Source: Sesamum alatum
Lineage: Eukaryota; Streptophyta; Magnoliopsida; Lamiales; Pedaliaceae
Direction of reading: 5' to 3'
Assembly: GCA_034509735.1 (NCBI GenBank)
Contig: JACGWO010000004.1
Span: 20,441,395-20,505,394 of the forward strand
DNA length: 64,000 nt
A program made the position numbers and the translations under genes. The notes below the pieces were generated by a model. The model made no database searches and was not told the DNA's origin. It worked only from the letters and a program-made list of their open reading frames with translations. Positions 12,721-23,657 of the stretch are shown piece after piece. The stretch's first letter is position 1; the number at the start of each line of letters is the position of its first letter.

Positions 12721-13308
12721 TACCCCCCCCCCCCCCCCCGACATGTCTAACAACAAATTAAATAACGGAAGAAGAAGGAAGACGCTTACCTAAGAGTAGA
12801 AGGATAAAAAACAACAGGAATTTTCGATCTAACCTTGAATGGAAGGAGTTCCTGCAAGATTGTTCAAGAAGCCGAAGGTCAGAAAACGCTATTTTTTAGG
12901 AGAGAAAATAAGAAGGAAAGGGATGAACCTTACGAGACCGCGTGAAGTGAGGCAAGGAAAGATAGCCCATATATTCGCCCGACAAGCATCCCTGCCAACA
13001 GAGACTCTGGTGTCTAGCTGGTGATCGTCCGCCAATCAAGGAGCACGTGGGTTCCCGGAATGGAAGGGGCTTGTCTTAAACCCTCTCTCTCATAATCATT
13101 ACTTACCTGCTTTTTCGGACTAATTTTTGAAACTTCTTAAAAGGTGTGTGCAGCTTCCTTCAACGGTAAGTACTCCACAACCGAGGGGGTAGCTTAAAGC
13201 AGCAGGACTCGCCCTACTGATGCGTACGAGGGAAGGATATTCTTTTTTTTGTTTCTTTGCAGGTCATCTTGCCTACTCCAGCACTTTAGTTCTACTACCT
13301 GAACTACT
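12721..13308. other. Non-coding stretch of the Tat-type element
   Basis: It holds a C homopolymer at its left edge and a short spurious ORF (12839-13024). It lies between the antisense ORF and the polypurine tract, and I see no supported gene. Confidence 0.5.
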
Positions 13309-13327
13309 GGAGGGGGGAGGGGGGCGG
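13309..13327 (+). other. Polypurine tract of the Tat-type element
   Basis: GGAGGGGGGAGGGGGGCGG lies directly before TGATGATG. Its plus-strand purine content sets the orientation of the following LTR. Confidence 0.65.
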
Positions 13328-14143
13328 TGATGATGCCCCCAAGATCCTTCATGGATTACAAAAGCCTAATAGGCCTACAGGAGCAACAACCCTACCAAAT
13401 CATCAGCAGGATAGCCCACTAGCGGAGAAGGTAAAAATGCACATTCTTGCCCGCTGATATCATTGAACTGGCAAGCCCAAATAGCAAGCCCATTTTCAGC
13501 AGGATATGTTTTCATCCAACTGTACCCGCACATCTCTTAACTCGGCAACTCATCAAGACACATCATACTCCAAGATCTCGGCTATAGGCGTAGGAACTAG
13601 CTAGGAATCCAGCTTACCATATCTCTAGCAACAGCTTTACGGAAAAATAGGAGAATCTGCCAAGACTCAGTCAAGCAATTATATCTCTCTGGATACTTAT
13701 CCAAATCTTGAACGGAATCTATGGAAGATAGCCATGTCAAAGGGCTTTCTAAAGACGTGCAACAATCAACAACTAAATTCCAATTTTGGCTCCAACCTCA
13801 GCTATAAATTCACCCCTTTTGCAGTCCTCAACAGTCATGTCGGTATATCACTCTCAATACTCTCTTATGGAAATTCCATACACTTCTACCCCTTTTCAGC
13901 ATTGGCAAGCAAGTTTTTAGCTCACTTGCACATGGATTTCATCACTCACATGAATCCTTCTTCACCACTTTCACACAAATCACCATTATTCTCATTTTAT
14001 TTCAGGTTCCTTTCTATTTTACATTTTACTGACTTAAGCATCATAGTGCTAACGCTTTCTTGCAGGTTAGTCCCCCCAAAATCTTAAGATTTACATGCAA
14101 GTCCTTCAAAATTTGTCGTACCTCAGAACCAAGGTATGCATCA
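13328..14143 (+). repeat. Putative 3' LTR of the Tat-type element
   Basis: It begins TGATGATGCCC right after the purine tract. The proposed end is GTATGCATCA at 14143, giving complementary TGATG and CATCA ends. An alternative end is TTGCA at 14064. A TATA-like CTATAAAT at 13802 is on the plus strand. No partner LTR is in the window, so the end is a guess. Confidence 0.5.
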
Positions 14144-14624
14144 AACAGGATTTTGAAAAAAAACGTCTTTGGCAGAAAACACCTGAATGTGTCTGACCGA
14201 TGAACCTGTTATGGGGTTTCTAGCTTAAATAGGATACATTGGCTGAAGCAGGACACTAGGTCCAACCGTCAGCTTAGGGTCCTTCTATGCATAGTACTTA
14301 TTTTCGAAGGCATTCCCCTGCTGGTTGAGCAGGTTGGTCAGCAACCTCCTGTCATCAGCAGGGCAGTTGGTCCTCGCACTAGTCTAGCTTTGAGACCTTT
14401 TGTTGGTTGCAGGATAGCTTTATCTATCAAGAGCAGAGCATGGCTTACTGCAGTAGGCAGTAAGTAAGTGCTAGAAACAACAAATACAAGTATAATCCAA
14501 GTAGCAAAGAAGCATATACATGCCATTATGCCTGAGCAATTATAGATAAGTAAGTATGCCTGCTAAAGGCAATTTATTAAAGCTTAAGCCTGTAAAGCAT
14601 GAAAGAAGGTGTGCTTAGGGGGAA

Positions 14625-14870
14625 AGGCTCGAAGCCAGTAGGGGTACATAAGTAGGGCGGCTTATCAAGGCTCGAAGCCAATAGGAGTGCGCCAGCCGGA
14701 TGGCATATCAGGGTTCGATGCCAGTAGGAGTGCGCCAGCAGGTCGGCTTATTAAAGCTCGAAGCTAGGGGGAGTGCGCCAGCTGGGCGACTTATCAGGGC
14801 TCGAAGCCAGTAGTGATACACCAGCAGGGTGGCTTATGATGAGTGTGCGCCAGCCAAGGTGGCTTATTAT
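14625..14870 (-). repeat. 43-bp minisatellite in the Gypsy 3' region
   Basis: Five to six imperfect units of about 43 bp are built on GGCTCGAAGCCAGTAGG, then GTGCGCCAGCAGG and GCGGCTTATCA. Each unit carries the small palindrome around CTCGAAG. The units differ from each other by several bases, so the array is old. Confidence 0.8.
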
Positions 14871-15059
14871 ATGCGTGTGTAAGCAAGGAGACTTATTGAA
14901 CACTGGGAGCCAACAAGGTTAATAACCTGTTGATATGGCAGAGTATAGCAAAGGGAGCAAGAATTGCTCTTGTGGTACTAGTATATCCATGTGGAAGCAA
15001 GTAGAAAAGTTATAAGCAAGGAGTAGGGAGTTTAGGAGTAAAACTTCCTGAGGTTGTAA

Positions 15060-16100
15060 GTGTTCCAAGGTTTGGAGATCCTTCTGCCATCTACATCTTC
15101 CAACTCATATTCTCCGACTTAACAATCCAGGTGATCTTGTGGGGACCTCCTAGTTGGGAGCAAGCTTTCCTACTAGTTTTAAGGTACCTGTTCGTCTTAG
15201 CACGAGGTCACCCATATGGAATTCTCTCGTCCTTACCCTTCTGTTGTAAGCATTAACTATCTTTTACTTGTATCTTTTCATGTGAGTTCAAGCATTCTCG
15301 AACCTCCTCCACGACTAGGTTAGCACGCAGCAGGGCATCATAGCTTTCCTGTTCGTAGTGCCAGACTCTGAAGGTTTCCAGCCCTGCTTCAGTAGGGACC
15401 GCAACTTTTAAGCCGTATACCAGGATGAAGGGAGTTTCTCTTGTGGTTGATCTGGGGTCCTTTAGGACCGTAGCACACTATACAGGGCGTCTACCCACTG
15501 TCCTCCTACTTGTTCTAGCCTGGTCTTGATGCCTTGTACCAAAATGCAGTTTGTGACCTCCACCTTCCCATTAGCTTGGGGGTAGGCGACTGAGGTACAG
15601 CATTACTCGATGCCTAGGTCGGCACACCAGTCTTGGATTCTCCTCCCCTGAAACTAGTGACCATTATCAGAAATGAGAACACAAGGTAAGCCATACTTGC
15701 ATACTATATTCTTCCATATGAATTTGAGTACTTCGCTTTTGGTGATTTTGGAAAGGGGCTCAGCCTCTACCCACTTGATCAAGTAGTCTATCGCTACCAA
15801 TAGGAATTTGTGTTGCCCTTATGACACGGGGAAAACACCGACTATGTCTATCCCCCTGGGAAAAAGGGCAAAGAGAGGAGAGAGCCTTGAAGGGCTCAGT
15901 TGGTAAATGCATGGGGGAGGGGAGGCATGCCTCTGGTAGTGCTCACACTTTCTCACCCAATTTAATGTATCCTTCTTGAGAGTAGACCAAAAATATCCGG
16001 CTCTGAGAGTCTTCCCTACTAAGGACATGTTACCTGTATCTTATCCGCAAGATTCTTCGTGTATCTCCTACAACAAGGACTGGCCCTCCTCAGCTGATAG
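15060..16100 (-). pseudogene. Gypsy integrase, broken
   Basis: Reading minus from about 16090: a zinc-binding region, then LRAGYFWSTLKKD and VRKCEHYQRHA, where the second Cys of the CxxC pair has become Tyr. The core follows with GIDIVGVFP, VAIDYLIKWVEAEP (first Asp), LISDNG (second Asp) and PQANGKVEVTN (Glu, about 15560). All three DDE residues are readable. Stops occur at about 15818, 15650 and 15600. The C-terminal module with YELEDVDGRR and PWNTYNLRKFY lies at about 15110-15065. Confidence 0.85.
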
Positions 16101-17164
16101 GTATCGAAGGTAGGGATGGGAGAAGCTGCACTTGTAGAGGATTCCCACTAACAGGGTAAACCTAGCTTCCCTGCTCCTCAGGCAGGCTTCCTCGTTTGCG
16201 TCAGCAGGAAGGATTCCTTCCTGTAGGTAGTCTAGGAGGGGTTTCCTCAAATCTATGCTAATCTGCAAGATATTCACATTAGTATCAAGTGAAACCTTGT
16301 TAAGGGTTGTTACAGTGATAGTGCGAGTATTGAAGTGGGATAGAGAGCTACCTAGCCGGGCAAGGTAATCCGCCTTGGCGTTCTCAGCGTCAGAAATTCG
16401 GTAGAGCTGGAAGCTCTTCAGCCTACTCTTGAGTTCTTCTATTTCATGGAGGTACTGGTACATATGGTTCGCTTTAACGTCATATGTACCACCACCTGGT
16501 TGGTCACCAACTAGGAATCAAAGTAGGCGATCAAGTTCTTTACTCCAGCATCGAAGGCCATCTTGATACCTGCTATGAGGGCCTCATACTCGGCTTTATT
16601 GTTCGAGGCCTTGATGTCGAATCTTAGAGAAAATTCTAGCTCATCTACTTTGGTGCTAGTCTGCATAATTCCTGCTCCACTACGCGCATAGGTCGACGAG
16701 CCATCTACATGGAGTAGCCATTTTCCTTCGCCATCCTCTGTTGGTGTGGTTTCAATCATAAATTCAGATAGTGCTTGCGCCTTGATGGTTGTTCGGGGCT
16801 AGTAGGAGATGTCGTAATCGTTGAGCTCAATAGCCCATTTGATCATCCTATCTGAAGTCTCAGCTTTCCCCAGCGTGGTTCGCGTGGGGTGGTTAGTGCG
16901 CACAATAATAGAATGTGATAAAAAATAAGGACGTACTTTTCTAGCAGTTGTTACCAAGGCAAATGCTAGCTTTTCTACCTCAAAGTAGTGTTGTTCAGCG
17001 CCATGCAATACCTTGCTGACATAATAGATAGGTTTTTGAGTTCCGTCCTCCTCTTTTATCAGCATGGAACTTATAGCATGTTGACACGCAACATGGTACA
17101 AGTATAATAGTTCACTTAGCAAGGGCTTCGTGGATAGGGGTAGCTCAGCAAAGTAGGTCGTCAA
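16101..17164 (-). pseudogene. Gypsy RNase H region, broken
   Basis: The minus frame at 17164-16799 is the RT/RNase H connection, with YYVSKVLHGAEQHYFEVEKLAFALV and TNHPTRTTLGKAETSDRMIKWAIEL in separate stretches. The frame at 16759-16511 is a second RNase H-like domain (WLLHVDGSS, NNKAEYEALIAGI, IAYFDS). The frame at 16463-16101 continues with YLHEIEELKSRL and ADYLARLGSS. A stop at about 16798 and one at about 16508 split the frames. The two RNase H-type segments in tandem fit Tat-lineage Gypsy elements. Confidence 0.82.
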
Positions 17165-17888
17165 GTCCTAGAAGGCTCGTTGATAGGTTTCATCTCAGGT
17201 TAAATCTTTGAGTTGCCTTAAAGCTATAAAGAAAGGAAGGCTGCGCTCAGCTGAGTGGGATATGAACCAGCTGAGGGCAGCAATGCGACCAGCAAGTCTC
17301 TAAACTTCATTGAGGTTGATAGGAGGCTTCATCTCTTGGATTTCTCATATCTTATCTGGGTTGAACTCAATGCCCTTCTCTGTCACCATGTAGCCCAGGA
17401 ATCGCCCGCTTCGGATGCCGAATGCACACTTGGCAGGATTCAGCTTCATGTGGTACTTCCTTAGTATGTTAAATGTTCGAACAACATGTGTGATGTGCTT
17501 ATTAGCCAGCCGACTCTTTACCAACATGTCGTCCATGTATACCTCCATTTTGCGTCCGAGCTATTCCCAGAACATACAGTCCACTAACCGCTGGCAGGTA
17601 GCACCTGCAGTTTTTAGCCCAAAGGCCATGACAATGTAGCAATATGTTCCCCCCGACGTGATGAAGCTTACTCGTTTCTGGTCATTGGGGTTAAGCATAA
17701 TCTAGTGATAACCTGCAGGGCATCCATTAGGCTTAATAGTTCATGACCAAAGGTGGAATCCACCAGCTGGTCTATACGAGGTAAGGATAAAAATCTTTAG
17801 GATGAGCCATATTTACATCTCTAAAATCCACGCACATACGTCATTTCTTACCTGATTTTGGGACAAGTACCACATCGGATAACTACTT
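17165..17888 (-). pseudogene. Gypsy reverse transcriptase, truncated and broken
   Basis: The catalytic box VYMDDMLVKS is readable at about 17545-17510, followed by LNPAKCAFGIRSGRFLGYMV. Upstream on the minus strand (17880-17550) are broken stretches matching the RT palm (GGTYCYIVMAFGLKTAGAT). Stops are frequent. The N-terminal RT is missing because other DNA starts at about 17888. Confidence 0.85.
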
Positions 17889-17996
17889 GGGTGGTAAATT
17901 GCTTTATTTTTAGAAATACAGGAGGGTAAATTGCTATTTTTTTCATAGGGGGGTAATTTACTCATTTATAATATTATAGGGGTAAATTTCATTAAA
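17889..17996. mobile_element. Half of an inverted-repeat MITE
   Basis: Three GGTAAATTGC-like motifs and CATAGGGGGGTAATTTACTC align with the right half of the complete element at 53954-54187. The left arm is absent, so this copy is truncated. It forms the 5' break of the Gypsy RT. Confidence 0.7.
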
Positions 17997-18246
17997 CCTA
18001 TAAATAAAGTTAGCAAAATCCGTATTCTAATCCTTTGATTTTTCTCTGCAAAACTTCAATTAGCGTAATTAACTTTGATCTAGAATTTGAATCTACAACC
18101 ATTGTTTTAAAATAAATCATTATAATTTTCAACGTGGATTTGAAAACTTTAAGGTGGAATCGCCACATTGAAACAACATCAACCCGGATTAGAATACTTA
18201 CAGATTGACAATTAACTATTGCTTTATAATAATCAGTACTGATGAC
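17997..18246. other. AT-rich spacer
   Basis: No gene, motif or repeat is recognised here. Confidence 0.5.
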
Positions 18247-19209
18247 TAGGCCTGTCAATGGGTAGGGGAAGGCCCTACCTAGGCCCATATCCTAAACATA
18301 CCCAATTCAATAATTAATCTAGAGACCCAGACCCAATGGGCCCAAGACCCAAATATATTCTACTAGACCCGAATTTTTGGGTCCGATCTGGATCTAACCC
18401 AACCTTTTTTTTTAAAAAAAACAAAACAATCTAATCAAATTTATGTCTTTCCTTCTCTACCACTAGCAAGCTCTCTTTCTCTCGCTTATTCACTTACACG
18501 GACAAATGTGATACTCACATCAAACTCCTCTTGGTTTTTGTCTCAAAGTTGCGAATCAAGAGAAAAAAATGGGGTCTGTTTCTCTTAAAATAGGAACAAC
18601 AAATGGGTCCTTCTCTACCCGATGGTCTTTCTCTTGTTTCTCAGAAAAATGGGTTATGTTTCTCTGAAAATGGGGTCCTTCTCAACCAGTGTGTTCTTTA
18701 GCAGTAAACTTGCTTCAAGCGGTGGCGCTTGGCGGAGCTTCAAGAGGCGGCGCTTAGCGGAGCTTCAAGCAGCTGCTTTTAGTAGTAAACTTGCATCAAG
18801 TGGTAGATCTAGGTGGAGCTTCAAGCTTCCGATCTGGGCGACACTCAACGGAGGCGAGTTTGAGAGCAGTGGCGCTTGGCGCCGGTGGAGGCGAGTTTGA
18901 GAGTAGCGGTGCTTGGCGGAAGCATGTTTGAGAGCAGCGATGCTTGGCAGCGGCAGGTTGGAGTGTGAGAATAGATTTTTGTCCATGTGAATTGAGAAGT
19001 TCTCAGGGTGTTGAGTAGGAAATAGGGAAAGAATGGGTATGGTTTGGGTATAGGTAATAATGGGTATATTAGCCGACCAAGAAATTCATTTTAATTTAAT
19101 GGGTCTGGGCTTGGGTCTAGGCCCGATTTAAAACTGTGGGTCTAGGTATGGGTCTAGACCTATTATAATGGGCCTGGGTATGGGTAGATTTGGCCCATCG
19201 ACAGGCCTA
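18247..19209. mobile_element. hAT-like non-autonomous DNA transposon
   Basis: The 16-bp terminal inverted repeat TAGGCCTGTCAATGGG (left) pairs with CCCATCGACAGGCCTA (right), with one mismatch. The inverted similarity continues inward as repeated GGGTCTAGG and GACCCAAA motifs. Flanks CTGATGAC and CTCATAGC match at 5 of 8 positions, a weak 8-bp TSD. No transposase frame exists; the ORF-like stretches at 18622-18986 come from a degenerate GC-rich repeat of GCTTGGCGGAGCTTCAAG units at 18700-18960. Confidence 0.7.
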
Positions 19210-19959
19210 CTCATAGCCAAGTTACCAAATTAAGTTTTTGTATAAAACTCCAAACATCTTGAATTTTCTATGCATGCTTTATCTATTTAAAAAATAATCT
19301 TTTGGAAAGTGACAAATGATTTGGATATGAAAATGATGTTATACTAATGAAACTCTTTACCGATATGAATTTTCACCTAAGTTATATATATAAGTGAGCA
19401 GTTCATCTTGAAGAGTTTACAACATGAATATAATTTTTTTTAAAGAACAAACTCTTGAAATATTTATACAATCATTTAAGTGTTGAATTAACGTATTATA
19501 CGTACATGAAATTGAATGTGAATTTTGCTCTCACTGAATCGTTTTCAACAGTAAGAAGAAGAACACAAAGAGAGAAGAGAGTGAGTGAGGGAATAGAGAG
19601 AAGAATCAAGTCTTTATGCAGAGGGAGATGAAGGAAGGTAAAACAGGTAAATTAAAGATTTTTCATTAATCCCAAGAAGTATGATCATGGGTTGGAAGTT
19701 TCTCTCTGCATGTGATCACGGGTTGCAAGTTTCTTTTTAACACGGAAGTACAGGTGTTACTTTGACACTAAGCGAAAATATGATTTTTCCAATGAGATGG
19801 AAGAGCTTAAATTGTGAGACAGGGACGCGATCGTCGTGGCCATTGGCGAAAGGGTAGAAGAGGATGGGTGGAAGTCATGGGGGGTAAGCAAAAGCTTCCC
19901 AAGTCTTTATTACCCGAAATGAATGAACGATCGAAGGTTGCTTAACAACCCTACTGGGA
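19210..19959. other. Unassigned spacer
   Basis: AT-rich sequence with one purine-rich stretch (19550-19600). I see no gene and no terminal repeats. Confidence 0.5.
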
Positions 19960-21742
19960 AACAAGGGTTGCATAACTTGGCACTGTCACGGGTTTGGGGT
20001 TCCGGGATAGTTTTTTATCTTCAAAGGCTTATTCAACCTCATCACCCCTTTCAAAGTAAAAAAGAATAGAAACAATGCCATGTGGAAGGTATCAAATGAG
20101 CTGTCAATATGAATGGTGTTTTTGTGGATTCAATTGGGTTAAGTGGTGGATTGATGTTGCTTTAGCAAAAAGAATTAATGGTTTCGCTACTAAGCTATTA
20201 AAATTACCATATTGATCTGATGCTCAATATTGAAGAGATATGTTGGCATTTTACAAGGTTTTATGATGAGTCTGACTCCTCGAAGTGTTATGAGGCTTGG
20301 GAAGTGTTGCCACATCTGAAGGATAAGTCTACTTTACCATGGCTCTATCGTGGGGGTTTTAACGCGAATTTGTTTGCTCATGAAAAGGGAAGTTAATGCT
20401 ACACTCCGTTTTTTGTGCTTACGGGATTTCAGGAGAGTTCTTTCAGATGTGGAATTGCACGATTTAGGTTATAATGGCTTCAAGTACACACGGTGTAATG
20501 GGAGGGTTCATCCATTTACAATGCGTTGTAGGCTCGACCGAGCACTGAGCAGCTCATCTTGGAGGCTGATTCTTCTTCCTCTGAAGTTACATATCAATGA
20601 CTTATTCTGATCACAATCCGATTCTTATTTATATGCAACAACAACGTCTACAACCTGTGTAGGGATGTGCTCAGCGTTTTAGAGTAGGTATGTAGGTTGC
20701 AAGTCAGTGGTGGAGGATGCATGGCATTTATGTGCGCTGGTGGAGGGTCCATTTGCAACATTACAAAAACGTGTGACTTGTAGTGAGGAGTCGCAATAAT
20801 GGAGTAAACCAACTTTTGGTAACATTAGAAAATGAATCTGCTGGCTGGAGAAGGAAATTGCAGACTTGGAGCTGCTAAATAGAATAGTGAATCTGAACAG
20901 TGATATCCGGCAACGTTGACAACAATTGGATAATTTTTATGCTGATGAGCAGTTATGGTGGAAACAACGATCAAAAGCTCATTGGCTGGCCTAGGGAAAT
21001 CATAACATGAGATATTTCCATACTAGAGCTTCATCTCATGCTAAAACTAATCGCATGCACAAATTTATGCGACATAATGAGGTATGGTGTGACCAAGTAG
21101 AGGAAGTTTAGTCTATGCTTTCGACATATTTTCAGAGTTTCTTTACATTTTCAGTCCCGATTTCCAGGATCTGATGGGTTCCCTCCTCTATTTTTTCAGA
21201 AATATTGAAGTGTTGTTAGCTCAGAGATTACAATTCTGTATTGCATGTCTAATCATTGTGTTATGCCTCCTGATTTAAACTTTACCAAGATGGTATTGAT
21301 TCCAAAAATCAAGGTCCTCGAGCTTGTTTCACGGTTTCGACCAATTAGCTTATGTCATGTAGTTTATAAAATTGTGTCGAAAATTTTAGCTAATCATTCA
21401 AAGGAGTGCCTTGACATAATTATTTTCCATCAAAATCCGCGTTTATTAGTAACCTTCTTATCTCGGATAATGTGTTGATTTCGTACGATGGTAACCACTT
21501 CTTGAAAAATAAAAGAAGAGGGTGGGAGGGATATGTGACATCGAAGTTAGATATGAGCAAAGCATATGATGGGTTGGAATGGCCCTTTACTTAAAAAGCT
21601 ATTACACATTTTGGTTTTCCTTAGTCGTTTGTTGCTCTGGTTATACTTTGTATTTTCTTTGTGAGCTTTTCGTTTGTTTTGAATGGTCAACAGTTTGGTT
21701 TGGTGCGACCTTCAAGCTGATCCTTCAAGGGCACCCATTTTC
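19960..21742 (+). pseudogene. LINE ORF2: endonuclease and N-terminal RT, broken
   Basis: Broken frames show the APE-type endonuclease: SIGLSGGLMLLW (about 20130), WHFTRFYDESD (about 20250), GGFNANLFAHEK (about 20355, catalytic GDFN mutated to GGFN), DLGYNGFKYT (about 20463) and RLDRAL (about 20530). The RT starts near 21250 (NFTKMVLIPKIK, RFRPISLCHVVYKIVSKILANH). Palm block sequence with SKAYDG at about 21555 has the LDMSKAYD signature. Several stops and frameshifts occur in both domains. In life this enzyme nicks target DNA and primes reverse transcription there. Confidence 0.85.
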
Positions 21743-23657
21743 TATTAGAATAGGTGACCAGAAAGCCAATTAGATTGGCCTTGATGTAATCATTTTCTGA
21801 CAATTTCATTGTAATTGTAATATTGTTATTTGAACAAATTGAGTATTCATGTTTTGCAATTTTATTTGTTGTGCTTACTATTTATGTTTATTCTATTAAC
21901 ATCACAACAAAGCCCACAGACCAAACGTACAACCCATGTAGTTGGGCTGCGCATTGGATGGCAGCTATGAAACCAACTTCTAAGGTTGGGTCTGAAGCGT
22001 TCCAAGTCGAGGACCTCGAGACAAGGCATCGAGAGTCCTATGGAGACTTGGAATAAGGATTGCATTCATTAGATGAGTGTCGTGTTTCATCGGCGACAGA
22101 CATTGGACGTCTATGCAATATTAGTAGGTTAGTTGACAAGGGTGTCAGCTAACTGAACTGGCTCGAGGAATCGTCATATGGAAGTCTTGGAGGCTTGGTC
22201 GGTATGATTGGAATTCCCGACTCCGATAGTACAAGATTAGTCCTTAGACTTGAGGAATCATGGCAGTCACATTCATTTGATGGTTGTATCTAGCATCTGG
22301 CAAGAGATGTCCGTATCTGGGATAAGTTCATCATAAGCCTTATACAGTGCAGTCGGAATATGTATTGAGGATGGTGGATTCCAAGATAGGATCCGTCACC
22401 TGTCAGTATATGATGGTCGAGTCTCCTATGCGCTCTGAAATAATTTAAACTCTTTATGTTTGTAACGTGTCTCGAGTTATTGAGCATAGTTGTCTAGTCC
22501 AAGATGGGAACCGACGCCCCAATTTCATGCCCTAGACTTAGACCGGGAGACGGATGATGGAAGGACCGTACTCGTATGGAACTCAGGAGCCTAAATGTTC
22601 ACGCCAACATTCACCTAGTCTCTAGTGCCATGGACCATTGCTAGATGGCCACCCATGGTGACGGGCATTTTTCCAATTATTTGTTAATCGGAAAATAGTT
22701 AATTAAATTGGATTTGATGGACCAATTGTGTTGGACACAATCCCAACTCTAGCTGAGGGTGAACCTAATTAGCCACACACAAATCACATTGGATTTGGCG
22801 GAATTAATTTAGAATTAATTCTAGAAGGAGCGAATAAATTTAATTGGATTAAATTTATTCAAGAGAGAAAGAAATGATTCAATCATTTATTGAGAAATCC
22901 ATTCAATGGATGGTCCAAGAATTAATTAATTGGATTAGTTAATTTTTGGACTTGGAACCTTTAAATTAATTGGATTAATTTATTGGGTTTTGGCTAAAAC
23001 AATTGATTGGATCAATTATTCACAATTTGGACTTATGTTTATTTAATTGGATTAAATAAATTATTGGGTTTCAATTGGATTGATAATTAGATTAATTAAT
23101 GCCCAATGGATACATGTTTGGACTTTATTAAATACAAGTCCAAAAACATAAAGATCCAAGTCCATTTTTCATGCAAGTTGAAGCTAGTTGAGGAGGAGTT
23201 TGAACTCCTCCACATATGTACATGATATGCACCACCATGAACCTCTTTGTGGGTGGTTTTCTCTTGCTATCATGTGCAGTGGATGTGCTAGAAGTGTGTG
23301 TATGTGGAAGTTGCCTTGGAGGTTAATTGTGTAAGTAGTTTTTTGAACTCTACGTTCTATATACGCAAAACAACTTTTCTAGACAATTATTCATAAACTT
23401 TGCTTCATTTTTGCTGGAGATTTAGGTCAAAAATATTCTGAAAACTCTCTTTTAGTGTTCATAGTTCATAGAGAAGATTGAACAAAAATATTCCAAGGTT
23501 CACTAATCCATAGTGTTTTCTTGTAAGTATTTCTTCGTCCTTTCTACTTTCTATCTAGCAATAGAGTAGAATCATATCCTTAGTATGGTGTGGAAGACAT
23601 TGGAGGAGTTCTATGTTGAGTTCTCAAGTGGACCAACGAAGGAAGAAAGAAAGGAAC

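Larger units (their letters stand above)
11055..14143 (+). mobile_element. 3' end of a Tat-type Ty3/Gypsy element: antisense ORF, PPT and LTR
   Basis: A minus-strand ORF region (11055-12720) is followed on the plus strand by a long purine tract (13309-13327) and a sequence starting TGATGATGCCCCC (13328) with a plus-strand TATA-like CTATAAAT at 13802. An antisense ORF between pol and the 3' LTR is known for the Tat (Ogre/Retand) branch of plant Gypsy elements. That makes this the 3' portion of such an element in plus orientation. Its pol is missing; element A occupies the upstream side. Lineage assignment is inference from this layout. Confidence 0.6.
14144..17888 (-). mobile_element. Ty3/Gypsy remnant, minus strand: RT, RNase H, integrase and 3' region
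   Basis: On the minus strand the order from high to low coordinate is RT, RNase H, integrase and a C-terminal integrase segment, then a non-coding 3' region with a minisatellite. That is the Ty3/Gypsy order. The 5' side (gag, protease, RT N-terminus and LTR) is gone, cut at about 17888 by a half MITE. No LTR of this element is recognised. The minisatellite in the 3' region recalls Retand-type elements, whose 3' UTRs carry tandem repeats. Confidence 0.8.

Noticed and set aside
14625..14870. Regular repeats resembling a CRISPR array
   Set aside because: Units are contiguous with no unique spacers, units vary, and the DNA is plant.
18622..18986. ORFs on both strands of the hAT-like core
   Set aside because: They translate a degenerate GC-rich tandem repeat and do not resemble a transposase.
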